A DNA stretch of 64,000 bases, from assembly GCA_052093225.1 (NCBI GenBank), contig JBQDDG010000017.1, positions 1-64,000 on the forward strand, in the 5' to 3' direction. The DNA comes from JB111 sp052093225. GTDB lineage: Bacteria; Actinomycetota; Actinomycetes; Actinomycetales; Actinomycetaceae. Made by a program: the position numbers and the translations under genes. Under the pieces are notes generated by a model. That model was given only the letters and a program-made list of their open reading frames with translations, made no database searches and was not told the DNA's origin. Position 1 is the stretch's first letter. Every line of letters begins with the position of its first letter. Shown here piece after piece: positions 1 to 9,211 of this stretch.

Positions 1-2255
1 ACTCGCTGGGCTCCTGGGTGGGCCTGAAACTACGCGACGGGATCCGGACGCGGTCCCACCCCACATCGCCGCCGGGCGGCGAGCCCGGGTCCGACGGCGC
101 GGCCCGGTCCGACGGCGGGGGGCGCACCGCCCCGGGACCGCTCGCCACGCAGGTCCCGCCCGAACCGCTCGCGATCGACGAGGTCTCACCCGGGCTCCTC
201 GAGCCTGGCGACGACCTCACGCTCACCATCACCCTCACCCCGGAGACGGACATCGAGGAGGGCCGCCTCGACGTCGCCATGAACCCCGCGATCCCGATCT
301 CGCGCTCCGTGCTCGCCCAGTGGCAGTCGGGCGAGGACGCGTCCGGCTATCCGGTCCTCGCGTCGCACGAGCTGGACGAGCCCCTCGAGGCCGGGGAGAG
401 CGTGACGGTCGAGATCGAGGTGAGCGCCGACGAGCTCGGGCTCGACGCCGGTCGGCACGAGTGGGGGCCCCGCGGCGTCGAGGTGCTCCTCGGCGACGCC
501 GGGCAGGTCGTCGAGGTCGAGCGCACCGTCGTGGTCTGGGGCAGTCCTGCCGAGTCCCTCGAGCCGCTGCCGGTGGGGCTGGTCGTCCCCGCCACCACGG
601 CCTCCCTCTGCCTCGACGACGCGGTCCCCGGCCTCGCCCCGGGCGGCTCGAGCAGCGACGACGCGGTCCTCGCGCTCGCCGACGCCGTCACGGGCACCGG
701 GGCGACCCTCGCCCTCGACCCGCTGCTCCTCGACGGCGCCTCGCCCGTGACCGACACCTCCCTCGTCGACCTCGCGGCCGCGGACCAGCTCCTCGCGCTG
801 CCGGTCGGTGACGCCGACCTGGCCGCGCTCGCCCACCTCGACCGGCCCGACCTCGCGCGGCGGCTGACGGAGGACGCCGTCGACCGGATCGGGGTGCTCA
901 CCGGTCACGTGGTCCCCGGACTGGCCTGGCCCGCCACCGACCAGCCGGACACCGAGGTCGTCGCGCTCGCGCACGACGGCGCGTCGAGCGTGACGATGCT
1001 GCCGGGGGCGGCCCTGCCCACCGCCGAGGAGCTGACGTACACGGTGGCGGGGCGCGCCGACGTCGACCTGCCGGACCCGCGGTCCGTCCGGGCGCCGGTC
1101 CTGCTCACCGAGGAGCGGGCGAGCACGCTGCTCGGCGGCGAGCTGCACTCCTGGTCCGGCGACGGCTCGACCGACCTCACCGACGTCCAGGCGCGCCAAC
1201 TGCTCCTCGCCGACCTGGCGGTCGTCTTCCGCGAGCGGCCGAGCGACCCGCGCCCCCTCGTCCTGTCCTACGACCGCGACGACGTCCTCGACCCGGGCGC
1301 CGTCGCCGCCGTCGCCGGGGCCCTGTCCGACGCCGCCTGGGTCGACCTCACCTCCCTCGGCGCGCTCATGCTCACCCCGGCCCGGCCCGCCGACCGGGTG
1401 ACCCTGCCGGAGCGGGAGGTCACGGCCGAGGAGGTCACGGCGGCCGGCGTCGGCCTCGCGGAGGAGACGGAGCGCCTCGCGGGGGTGGTGGGGACGATGA
1501 CCACCGAGCCGCCCGCCACGGTGGCGGGTGCAGCGCTCGCGGTCCGTACCACCGTCTCCGCGAGGTGGCGCGGCCGCCAGGCCGCGCGCGAGGACCTGGT
1601 GCGGGGCTGGCGCGACGAGCTGACGGCGGCGACGTCCGCTGTGCAGGCGACACCGACCTCGCCCATCAACCTCATCGCCTCCGCCGCGGAGCTCCCGGTG
1701 CGCGTGACGAACGACGGCGCCTTCGACGCCACGGTGACCGTCGTCGTCGACCCGGACGACCCGCGGCTCGAGGCGCCCGAGGCCGTGTCCGTCGTCGTGC
1801 CCGCCGGCGGGCAGGAGACCGCGCACGTGCCCGTCAGCGCGATCGGCTCCGGCGACCTGCCCGTCGAGGTGCGCCTCGAGACGCCCGAGGGCGAGCAGAT
1901 CGGCGGGTCCGCGACGATCGTCGTCCGCGTCCGGGCCGGCTGGGAGGGGGTCGCCGTCACCGTCGCCGGTGTCGCGCTCGCCCTGCTCGTCGTCGTCGGC
2001 CTCGCCCGCCGGATCCGCGACGGCGTACGCGTCCCGACGGGCGACCGCACCCCGGTCATCGCGGGCGACCCCGGCGCGCCGACGGTCCACGTCACCGGCG
2101 AGCAGCCGGTCGTCGTCGACGATGGCAGCCCGCCCGGCACAGGGCCGGGCCCGGCGGGGGACGACCCCGCCCCGGAGCAGCCCACGACGGACGACCCGGC
2201 CGACGGCCACCCGCCCGCCGACGAGAACGCCGCCGACGACAAGGACGAGAGATGA
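1..2255 (+). CDS. DUF6049 family membrane-anchored protein (5' end outside window)
   Basis: The frame is open to the left edge, so the true start and any signal peptide lie upstream; the first in-window start (GTG 18) is probably internal. About 750 residues are visible. A large Asp/Glu-rich extracellular part is followed by one transmembrane helix (coded near 1945-2015, ending ALLVVVGLARRIR) and a short Pro/Asp-rich tail. Composition and position directly before murJ match the DUF6049 proteins of Actinobacteria. Their biochemical role is unknown, but they are consistently linked to murJ and so probably to envelope assembly. The stop overlaps the murJ start (ATGA), indicating translational coupling. 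Family call is firm; function is not known. Confidence 0.85.
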   Translation, partial: SLGSWVGLKLRDGIRTRSHPTSPPGGEPGSDGAARSDGGGRTAPGPLATQVPPEPLAIDEVSPGLLEPGDDLTLTITLTPETDIEEGRLDVAMNPAIPISRSVLAQWQSGEDASGYPVLASHELDEPLEAGESVTVEIEVSADELGLDAGRHEWGPRGVEVLLGDAGQVVEVERTVVVWGSPAESLEPLPVGLVVPATTASLCLDDAVPGLAPGGSSSDDAVLALADAVTGTGATLALDPLLLDGASPVTDTSLVDLAAADQLLALPVGDADLAALAHLDRPDLARRLTEDAVDRIGVLTGHVVPGLAWPATDQPDTEVVALAHDGASSVTMLPGAALPTAEELTYTVAGRADVDLPDPRSVRAPVLLTEERASTLLGGELHSWSGDGSTDLTDVQARQLLLADLAVVFRERPSDPRPLVLSYDRDDVLDPGAVAAVAGALSDAAWVDLTSLGALMLTPARPADRVTLPEREVTAEEVTAAGVGLAEETERLAGVVGTMTTEPPATVAGAALAVRTTVSARWRGRQAAREDLVRGWRDELTAATSAVQATPTSPINLIASAAELPVRVTNDGAFDATVTVVVDPDDPRLEAPEAVSVVVPAGGQETAHVPVSAIGSGDLPVEVRLETPEGEQIGGSATIVVRVRAGWEGVAVTVAGVALALLVVVGLARRIRDGVRVPTGDRTPVIAGDPGAPTVHVTGEQPVVVDDGSPPGTGPGPAGDDPAPEQPTTDDPADGHPPADENAADDKDER

Positions 2256-4804
2256 GCGCACGCCGCGGCCTCGCCGGCTCGTCGGTGACGATGTTCACGG
2301 GCACCCTCGTCTCCCGCGTGCTCGGGCTCGTCAAGGGCCCGGTCCTGCTCGTCGCCGTCCTCGGCGCCAACACCGGCGCGTCCAACGCGTTCGACGTCGC
2401 GAACCGGCTGCCGAACATCATCTACCTGCTGGTCGCGGGCGGCGTCCTCAACGCCGTGCTCGTCCCGCAGATCGTCCGCGCGATGACGAAGGACGAGGAC
2501 GGCGGGGACGACTACGTCTCCCGCCTGCTCACCGCGATCACGCTGGGGCTCGCCGGCCTCACCGTGGTGCTCACCCTCGCCTCGCCCCTGCTCGTGCGGT
2601 TCTTCGCGTTCGGCATGGAGGACCCCTGGTACTCCATGTCCGTCGCGTTCGCCTACTGGTGCATCCCCCAGCTCTTCTTCTACGGGATGTACACGCTGCT
2701 GGGGCAGGTGCTCAACGCCCGGGGCATCTTCGGCCCCTACACGTGGGCGCCGGTGGTCAACAACGTCGTGGCGATCGCCGGCCTCCTCGTCTTCATGTCG
2801 CTGCACGGCTCCGCCGCCGACATGACGGCGGCCGGTGCGGCGGACTGGGGCCCCGACCGCACGCTCCTGCTCGCCGGCACGGCGACCGCCGGCGTCGCCG
2901 CCCAGGCGCTCGTCCTCCTGTGGCCGCTGCGCAGCGCGGGCATCCGGCTCCGTCCGAGGTTCGGGTTCCGCGGCCGGGGGCTCGGCTCGGCCACGTCGAC
3001 GGCGATGTGGGTCTTCGCGGCGCTCATCGTCGGCCAGCTCGCCACCCTCGCGATCTCCAACGTGGCGGCCGCCGCGTCCGCGAGCGGCAACTACGCGCTC
3101 GACGTCCCCGGCAACGCCGCCTACACGAACGCCTACTTCCTGTACTCGCTGCCCACCTCGCTCATCGTCGTCTCGCTCATCACCGCGCTGTTCACGCGGA
3201 TGGCGACGTCCGCCGCGACGAACGACCTCGACGCCGTCCGGGCCGACCTCTCCCTCGGGCTGCGCGTCGTCGGCATGTTCACCGTGTTCTGCGCCGCGGG
3301 CCTCACCGTCCTCGCGCTGCCACTGGTGCGCGTCATCACCCCCGCGGCCTCCTTCCCCGAGGTCCGGTCGATCGCCATGGTGCTCGTCGCCATGCTCGTC
3401 GGCCTGGTCGGGGTCGGCGCCTTCACCGTCATCCAGCGCGTCTACTACGCGTTCGAGGACGCGCGCCGGCTGTTCTTCCTCCAGCTCCCGCTCACGGGCA
3501 TCGTCGTGGGCGGCGCGCTCCTGTCCCTCCTCCTCGGGCCCCGGTGGGTGCTCGTCGGCGCCTGCCTGGCGATGGGCCTGTCCAACGTCGTCGGCGCCGC
3601 GCTGTCCTTCCTCGGCCTGAGGCCGCGCCTCGGGCACACCGACGGCGGGCGCGTGGTCCGCGCGCACGTGCGGATCACGATCGCCGCGGCCGTGCCGGTG
3701 CTCGCCGGCTGGGGCCTCCTCACGCTGCTGGGCACCGAGGAGAGCGACCTCTCCGTCACCGGTGCGCTCGCGCGGCTGCTCGGGGTCGGGATCTTCATGG
3801 TGCTCGGCTACTTCGTCACGCTGCGTGCGCTCCACGTCGAGGAGCTCGAGGTGGTCGCCCGTCCGCTCGGCACGATGGTGGCGGGTCTGTCGCGCCGTCT
3901 GACCGGGCCGCTGCGCGCGGTCGGCATGGCGGCGGCCCGCGTGCTGGACCCGCGGCTGCGGCGCGCCGGCGGCCCGCCCCCGGCCGGACCCGGTGACGGG
4001 CCCGGTGACGGACCGGCCGCCTCAGGCGGGGTCGGCGCTCCCGTCGGGCCAGCGCCCGGGCCCGGTGCGGGACGCCACGGGACCGGTGGGACCTCCGAAG
4101 ACTGGTCCGACAGCTCGTCCGGCGGCTCCTCCGATGGAGGGCCGACCGGAGAGGATGCGCCGACCTGGGCCGGTCATCTCCCCGCCGACGACGCCGCGGT
4201 CGACCCGTCGCGCGACCTCCCGTGGGCGCCCCACGTCGAGGGAGCGTGGGAGCCGGTGTGGCAGCCCGGCCGCAGGAACCGGCCGAGGGCCGGCGACGAC
4301 GGGGCCACGGGTGCCGCAGGTGCCGCAGGTGCCGCAGGTGCCGCAGGTGCCGCAGGTGCCGCAGGAGTCTCGCCCCCACCCTCGCCGACCCGGACCCCGG
4401 CGCCCTCGCCGCGACACTCGACCCGGCCCTCACCGCCTCCCCCGACCGACGCGGACGCCCGCCCGCTCCGCTCCCTCGCCGACGCCGAGGGCTGGGCGGA
4501 CGTCGGCCCCGAGTTCACGGTGGTGCGCCCCGTCACCCCACGGCGCACGGACACCGCGGAGCGCCCCCAGGGGCACACGCCCCGCCGTGCGCGCCGCCGC
4601 CGCGACGACGAGCCCCGCGGCACCGGCCACGACGACCGCTCCGCCCGCGACGACGGGCCCGGCGGCTCCGGCCGTGACGACGGCCCCGACGAGTCCGGCA
4701 CGCCGTCGGGCGGGGACCCGGCACCGCCACCACCGCCACCGCCGCCGGACGGGAGCGGCCCGGCGCAGTCCGCCGTCGACCTGACGGAGCCACCGCGCCG
4801 GTGA
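2252..4804 (+). CDS. murJ: MurJ (MviN) lipid II flippase with long disordered C-terminal tail
   Basis: The protein has 850 residues. Residues 1 to about 530 form the polytopic MurJ/MviN fold, with the N-terminal signature SRVLGLVKGPVLLVAVLG and many hydrophobic helices. This family flips lipid II, the peptidoglycan precursor, across the cytoplasmic membrane. The ATG at 2252 overlaps the upstream stop by four bases, and internal starts would delete helix 1. The last ~300 residues are Pro/Gly/Asp-rich, low-complexity and probably cytoplasmic, ending in a polyproline stretch; a run of GAA tripeptides comes from a 9-bp DNA repeat. In Mycobacterium the MviN tail carries a pseudokinase domain; here that domain is a separate downstream gene. 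Core function is confident; the tail's role is unknown. Confidence 0.95.
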   Translation: MSARRGLAGSSVTMFTGTLVSRVLGLVKGPVLLVAVLGANTGASNAFDVANRLPNIIYLLVAGGVLNAVLVPQIVRAMTKDEDGGDDYVSRLLTAITLGLAGLTVVLTLASPLLVRFFAFGMEDPWYSMSVAFAYWCIPQLFFYGMYTLLGQVLNARGIFGPYTWAPVVNNVVAIAGLLVFMSLHGSAADMTAAGAADWGPDRTLLLAGTATAGVAAQALVLLWPLRSAGIRLRPRFGFRGRGLGSATSTAMWVFAALIVGQLATLAISNVAAAASASGNYALDVPGNAAYTNAYFLYSLPTSLIVVSLITALFTRMATSAATNDLDAVRADLSLGLRVVGMFTVFCAAGLTVLALPLVRVITPAASFPEVRSIAMVLVAMLVGLVGVGAFTVIQRVYYAFEDARRLFFLQLPLTGIVVGGALLSLLLGPRWVLVGACLAMGLSNVVGAALSFLGLRPRLGHTDGGRVVRAHVRITIAAAVPVLAGWGLLTLLGTEESDLSVTGALARLLGVGIFMVLGYFVTLRALHVEELEVVARPLGTMVAGLSRRLTGPLRAVGMAAARVLDPRLRRAGGPPPAGPGDGPGDGPAASGGVGAPVGPAPGPGAGRHGTGGTSEDWSDSSSGGSSDGGPTGEDAPTWAGHLPADDAAVDPSRDLPWAPHVEGAWEPVWQPGRRNRPRAGDDGATGAAGAAGAAGAAGAAGAAGVSPPPSPTRTPAPSPRHSTRPSPPPPTDADARPLRSLADAEGWADVGPEFTVVRPVTPRRTDTAERPQGHTPRRARRRRDDEPRGTGHDDRSARDDGPGGSGRDDGPDESGTPSGGDPAPPPPPPPPDGSGPAQSAVDLTEPPRR
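4311..4364 (+). repeat. 9-bp tandem repeat inside murJ
   Basis: Six head-to-tail copies of GTGCCGCAG encode consecutive Gly-Ala-Ala units in the disordered MurJ tail. The period is a multiple of three, so copy-number change would keep the frame. Such arrays are prone to slippage. Confidence 0.9.
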
Positions 4805-4892
4805 GGCGGACCGTCCCGGCCGTCGTCGGCAACTAGACTCGGCACGGACCGACGCCCTACCACGCACGACCATCCGACATCGAGGGGGAGAC

Positions 4893-7580
4893 CTGGACAC
4901 GCACCGTGGCGCCGCATCCGGGACGCAGCTCGCCGACCGGTACGCGCTCGGTCATGCCCTCGACACGCCTGCGGCGGGTGCGACCCGGTACGCGGCGCAG
5001 GACACCGTCCTCGACCGTCCGGTCGAGGTGCTGCTCCTCGACCCGGGGCAGCCCGCCACCGAGGAGGCCCTCGACGCCGCCCGGCGCGCCTCGCTCGTGG
5101 ACGACCACCGCCTCGCGCGCATCTTCGAGGTCGGGTCCGCGGACGGCGCGGCCTACGTCGTCGCCGAGCCCGCCCGCGGCACGACGCTCGAGGAGTACGT
5201 GGCCGACGGGCCGATCGACCCGGAACAGGCCCGCGCCGTCGTCGGGGAGGCCGCCGCGGCGCTCGAGTCCGCACGCCGCCACGGCGTCCGGCACCTCGCG
5301 CTCGACGCCCGCTCCGTCCGCGTGACCGAGGACGGCGAGGTGCTCGTCACCGGGACCGGCGTGGCGAACGCGCTCGGCGCCAACCTCGTCCTCACCCCCG
5401 CCCGCGCCTCGCGCAAGGACGCCGGGGACCTCGTCGACCTGCTCTACCTCGCGCTCACCGGCCGGCCCGTCACCTCGGCCGACGGCTCGGAGCCGCCCGC
5501 CCCGAGCTCGCTGGTCGACCGCATCCCGCCGGACCTCGACGACCTGTGCATCCGCACGCACGAGGAGGGGCTGAGCCCCTCCAGCGCGGGCGACCTCTTC
5601 CACACGCTCGCGCCGTGGGGGGACATCGACCCGCCGCGCCGCACGCGGCGCACGGCCACGCAGGTCGGCGCACCCCCTCCCCCGCCGCCCGCCGGGCGGT
5701 CCACCGTGCGTGCCGCCTCCGCGCCGCCTCCCCCGCCCCGCGGGGACGAGACCGAGGAGATCTCCGCCGTCGGGTCCGACGACGGTTCTCCCGCGAGCGC
5801 AGGCGCTGACGGCTCCGCGGCCGAAGGTTCCGCGACCGGCCGCGGGGCGGCCGGTGGGTCGGCGGCCGGTGGGTCGGCGTCCGGTGGGTCGGCGTCCGAC
5901 GAGGCCGGCTCCGCGGGACAGCCTGCGCGCCCGTCCTCCTCGCTCGGCCACCGGCTGCGCCGCAGGCCCCGCCCGCCGTCGATCCCACCCGCGGACGGCA
6001 CCGCCGAGGCGGTCGCCTCGGGGACCGCCTCCGCCACGGCCGCGTCCGCAGGGGCCGTCGGCCTCGGTGCGGCCGCCGCGGGCACCCTGGCCGCCGGGGC
6101 GTTCGGCGCCGGTTCCCACGCCTCCGACGCCGTGTCCGGCTCGCGCGGCGCCGACCCCGAGGGCGCGGGGCCCGCGCGCGACGACGCCGGTGGCGCCGTC
6201 CATGACACGCCGGCACGGCAACCGCACGAGGACGGCCGGAAGCAGAACCACTCGCAGGACCCGTCGCAGGCGGCCCGTGCGGCGGCCGACGAGCAGGTCG
6301 AGATCCTGCCCAACCGCCACGCGGCGCGCCTGGACGCCGTGGCACGCCGCGTCGTCGGTGGCGCACGCCCCCCGGTGCGTCACGCCCGCGTCGCCCCCGC
6401 GCACCTGCCCGTGCCGGACCCCGACGCGTCCGGCGCCCCTTCGTCCGGCAGCACACACGCCACCGGCACGGGTGCGGCGGCCGGTGCTGCCGCAGCCGGC
6501 ACTCACGCGGCAGCAACGGGCGGTACGGCGCCCGCAGGAGGAGCCGACGCCGCAGGAGGAGCCGGGAAGTTCGGCGCCCGGGCGAGCGCCGCCGCGGCAG
6601 CGGCAGCCGCCGGCATCGGGAACGCCACGTCGTCGCTCGGCCGGTCCGCCGGACGCGCCCGCTCCACCATCAGCGAGCGGCTCTCCAACCCCGGCAGGCT
6701 GTCCGGGGACGAGGTGGAGGAGCAGCCGCTCGAGGTGCCCTACGGCGACGAGACCACGGCGACGGTCCCGGTCCGGGACGCGCGCGCGGGCCAGGCGCCT
6801 CCGCCGCCCCCCGAGCAGCAGGCCTCGCCGACCGACCGGGAGCCCGCGCACCGGCCGGCCACGGCCTACCAGCACGCCGGCAGCCTCGAGGACGACGACT
6901 CCCGCGGCTCGCTGATCGACGACCGCCTCCCCCCGCGGGAGGCCGGCCGCGGCTCGATCGACCCGATGCCGTGGGTCGTCGGCCTCTTCCTCGTGCTGCT
7001 CGCCCTCGGCGGGTGGTGGGCCGCGAGCACGCTGCTGTCCCCGACGACCGCCGTCGAGCTCCCGAGCGAGGAGCCGCCGTCGGCCGGACCGGCGCCGACC
7101 GAGTCGCCCACCGAGGCCGCCCCGGCGGCGTCGTCCGACCTGCCCGCACCCGTGCTCGACCGCACCGAGCTCGTCGACCCGGAGGGCGGCGGCACGGACA
7201 ACGCGGACACCGCGGCGGACGCCGCCGACGGCGACCCGGACACCTACTGGCGCACGCTCTCCTACCAGTCCCCCACCTACGGGGTGAAGTCCGGCTCCGG
7301 GCTGCTGGTCTGGCTCGAGGAGATCAGCTCGGTCAGCGGCCTGACCATCGACACCTTCGCCGACGGCGAGGGCGGGCACGTCGAGATCCGGGTCTCCGAC
7401 CCCGCCACCCCGGGCGAGGGCCAGCTCCTCGCCGAGGGACCGCTCGAGACCGGGGAGACGGAGTTCACCTGGGACGAGCCGGTGGCCACCGCGCACCTCA
7501 TCGTCTGGGTCACCGAGCTGCCGACGGCCGGCAGCGACGGCGCGAACCGCGCGGAGATCGCCGAGATCACGGTCAGGTAG
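4893..7580 (+). CDS. Membrane-anchored pseudokinase with C-terminal discoidin-like domain
   Basis: About 895 residues if translation starts at CTG 4893, which follows a strong ribosome-binding site (GAGGGGGA at 4882-4889). No ATG, GTG or TTG occurs in frame until ATG 5028, which would cut the N-lobe beginning LADRYALG. The kinase fold (residues ~10-260) lacks catalytic residues: VAIK is VEVLL, HRD is HLA and DFG is GTG, so it is a pseudokinase. A long Ala/Gly/Ser/Pro-rich linker leads to one transmembrane helix (~692-712, WVVGLFLVLLALGGWW). The extracellular end resembles a discoidin/F5-8C fold. In Mycobacterium tuberculosis the pseudokinase domain of MviN binds FhaA after phosphorylation by PknB. 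By inference this protein does the same beside MurJ; fhaA and pknB are at 47-57 kb. Confidence 0.85.
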   Translation: MDTHRGAASGTQLADRYALGHALDTPAAGATRYAAQDTVLDRPVEVLLLDPGQPATEEALDAARRASLVDDHRLARIFEVGSADGAAYVVAEPARGTTLEEYVADGPIDPEQARAVVGEAAAALESARRHGVRHLALDARSVRVTEDGEVLVTGTGVANALGANLVLTPARASRKDAGDLVDLLYLALTGRPVTSADGSEPPAPSSLVDRIPPDLDDLCIRTHEEGLSPSSAGDLFHTLAPWGDIDPPRRTRRTATQVGAPPPPPPAGRSTVRAASAPPPPPRGDETEEISAVGSDDGSPASAGADGSAAEGSATGRGAAGGSAAGGSASGGSASDEAGSAGQPARPSSSLGHRLRRRPRPPSIPPADGTAEAVASGTASATAASAGAVGLGAAAAGTLAAGAFGAGSHASDAVSGSRGADPEGAGPARDDAGGAVHDTPARQPHEDGRKQNHSQDPSQAARAAADEQVEILPNRHAARLDAVARRVVGGARPPVRHARVAPAHLPVPDPDASGAPSSGSTHATGTGAAAGAAAAGTHAAATGGTAPAGGADAAGGAGKFGARASAAAAAAAAGIGNATSSLGRSAGRARSTISERLSNPGRLSGDEVEEQPLEVPYGDETTATVPVRDARAGQAPPPPPEQQASPTDREPAHRPATAYQHAGSLEDDDSRGSLIDDRLPPREAGRGSIDPMPWVVGLFLVLLALGGWWAASTLLSPTTAVELPSEEPPSAGPAPTESPTEAAPAASSDLPAPVLDRTELVDPEGGGTDNADTAADAADGDPDTYWRTLSYQSPTYGVKSGSGLLVWLEEISSVSGLTIDTFADGEGGHVEIRVSDPATPGEGQLLAEGPLETGETEFTWDEPVATAHLIVWVTELPTAGSDGANRAEIAEITVR

Positions 7581-7650
7581 CCCGCCGAGGAACAACCACC
7601 GGGCAGGCGGCGTTGTGCCCACCGATGCCCCAGCACTACCGAGGAGAGTC

Positions 7651-8706
7651 ATGACCGAGAACGCCGCAGACAAGATCCACGACCTCGTGGTGGTGGGCTC
7701 CGGCCCCGCCGGGTGGACGGCCGCGATCTACGCCGCGCGCGCGGACCTGTCCCCGCTGGTCATCGCCGGGGAGATCGACGCCGGCGGCGCTCTCATGACG
7801 ACCACCGAGGTGGAGAACTTCCCGGGCTTCCCCGAGGGCGTCATGGGGCCCGACCTCATGGAGAAGATGCAGGCGCAGGCCGAGCGGTTCGGTGCCGAGG
7901 TCCTCTACGAGGACGTCGTCTCCGCCGAGCTGACCGGTGACATCAAGACCCTCACCACAGACGACGCCACCTACCGCGCCCGCTCGGTGGTCCTCGCGCT
8001 CGGCAGCGCCTACAAGCACATCGGGCTCGAGAAGGAGGAGACCTTCTCCGGGCGCGGCGTCTCCTACTGCGCCACGTGCGACGGCTTCTTCTTCAAGGAG
8101 CAGCACATCGCCGTCGTCGGCGGCGGCGACTCGGCCGCCACCGAGGCCCTCTTCCTCACGCGGTTCGCCGACAAGGTGACGATGGTGCACCGCCGCGACG
8201 AGCTCCGCGCCTCCAAGGTCATGGCGGACCGCGTCCTCGCCCACCCGAAGATCCAGATGGCCTGGAACTCCGAGGTGGCCGAGATCAACGGCGAGCAGCG
8301 CCTCGAGTCCCTCACCCTCAAGGACACGGTGACCGGCGAGCAGCGTGAGCTGCCGGTCACGGGCATGTTCGTCGCGATCGGCCACCTCCCGCGCACCGAC
8401 GTCGTGGCCGGCCAGGTCGAGCTCGACAACGACGGCTACATCGTCGTCGAGCACCCGACGACCGCCACGAACCTCCCGGGCGTGTTCGCCTGCGGCGACG
8501 CCGTCGACCACATCTACCGCCAGGCCATCACCGCGGCCGGCACCGGCAGCTCGGCCGCGCTGGACGCCGAGCGCTACCTCGCCGACCTCGCGGACGGCAC
8601 CCTCTCCCCCGGTGCCCCGGCCGTCGAGGAAGGGGCCGTGGAGGAGGGCGCCGTCGAGGACCCCGCCGCCCGCGCCGTCGGATCGGCCACCCCCGTCTCC
8701 GCCTGA
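7651..8706 (+). CDS. trxB: Thioredoxin-disulfide reductase
   Basis: The protein has 351 residues and is a cytosolic FAD enzyme that passes electrons from NADPH to thioredoxin. It has the FAD-binding GSGPAGWTAAIYAARAD near residues 13-30, the redox pair in YCATCDG around residues 139-144, the NADPH motif VVGGGDSAATEA near 155-167, and the C-terminal FAD motif ending in GDAVDH. ATG 7651 is chosen because GAGGAGA (7641-7647) sits at ideal spacing; an upstream ATG at 7615 has no such site. About 30 Ala/Glu-rich residues follow the normal family end. The stop overlaps the trxA start (TGATG), so the pair is cotranslated. In many actinobacteria sigM lies just upstream; it is absent here. Confidence 0.97.
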   Translation: MTENAADKIHDLVVVGSGPAGWTAAIYAARADLSPLVIAGEIDAGGALMTTTEVENFPGFPEGVMGPDLMEKMQAQAERFGAEVLYEDVVSAELTGDIKTLTTDDATYRARSVVLALGSAYKHIGLEKEETFSGRGVSYCATCDGFFFKEQHIAVVGGGDSAATEALFLTRFADKVTMVHRRDELRASKVMADRVLAHPKIQMAWNSEVAEINGEQRLESLTLKDTVTGEQRELPVTGMFVAIGHLPRTDVVAGQVELDNDGYIVVEHPTTATNLPGVFACGDAVDHIYRQAITAAGTGSSAALDAERYLADLADGTLSPGAPAVEEGAVEEGAVEDPAARAVGSATPVSA

Positions 8707-9035
8707 TGCACGTCACCCCGGTCGACGCGGCCGGCCTCGACGCCGCGCTCGCGTCCACCGGGGTCGTGCTCGTCGACTTCCGGGCCCAGTGGTGCGGCCC
8801 GTGCCGTCTCATGGCCCCGGTCGTCGAGGAGGTCGCCGCCGCCCGGCCGGACGTCACGGTGGTCTCCGTGGACACCGAGGAGCACCCCGACCTCGCCGAA
8901 CGGTGGGACGTGACGACGATCCCCAGCTTCCACCTGCGGGCAGGCGGCCGCGAGGCGGGCGTGCTCGTGGGCGCCCGCACCAAGCCCGAGCTGCTGGCCG
9001 CCGTCGACGAGGCGCGCACGCTCTCGCGGGGCTGA
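8706..9035 (+). CDS. trxA: Thioredoxin
   Basis: The protein has 109 residues with the complete thioredoxin fold. The active site WCGPC is near residues 32-36, and the cis-Pro region TTIPSF near residues 76-81. It reduces protein disulfides in the cytosol and is itself recharged by TrxB, whose stop codon overlaps this ATG by one base. No signal peptide is present. A GC-rich hairpin follows the stop almost immediately, suggesting the trxBA unit ends here. Confidence 0.96.
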   Translation: MHVTPVDAAGLDAALASTGVVLVDFRAQWCGPCRLMAPVVEEVAAARPDVTVVSVDTEEHPDLAERWDVTTIPSFHLRAGGREAGVLVGARTKPELLAAVDEARTLSRG

Positions 9036-9036
9036 T

Positions 9037-9058
9037 CCCGCGGCGACCCTGCCGCGGG
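9037..9058 (+). terminator. Hairpin after trxA
   Basis: CCCGCGGC (9037-9044) and GCCGCGGG (9051-9058) form a perfect 8-bp stem with a six-base loop, starting two bases after the trxA stop. There is no U-tract, as is common for high-GC actinobacterial terminators. Its activity is inferred from structure only. Confidence 0.55.
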
Positions 9059-9136
9059 CCCACCAGGCGCAGGCCCACCCGCCCGCAGGCCCACCAGGCG
9101 CAGGCCGACGATACGCACGCCCACCAGACGCACTCC
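9058..9136. repeat. Degenerate 30/31-bp intergenic repeat, three copies
   Basis: Copies begin at 9058, 9089 and 9119 with the core GCCCACCAGRCGCA. The first two are nearly identical over 18 bases and the third is diverged. The array fills most of the gap between trxA and the aminotransferase gene. The uneven, non-triplet period argues against coding. Confidence 0.7.
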
Positions 9137-9211
9137 TCCCGAGCCCGGCCACCGCGCGGTGGCAGACTGGCCTCCCCGCGCACGAGCGCCCCCAGCCACG
9201 AGGAGCAGGCG

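Noticed and set aside
1268..3835. Long opposite-strand frames across the murJ region and similar shadows elsewhere
   Set aside because: High GC leaves few stops; these frames are low-complexity Arg/Gly/His sequences opposite clear family members.
7581..7650. Missing sigM between the pseudokinase and trxB
   Set aside because: The gap is only 70 bp and holds no frame; absence is a lineage difference, not a broken gene.
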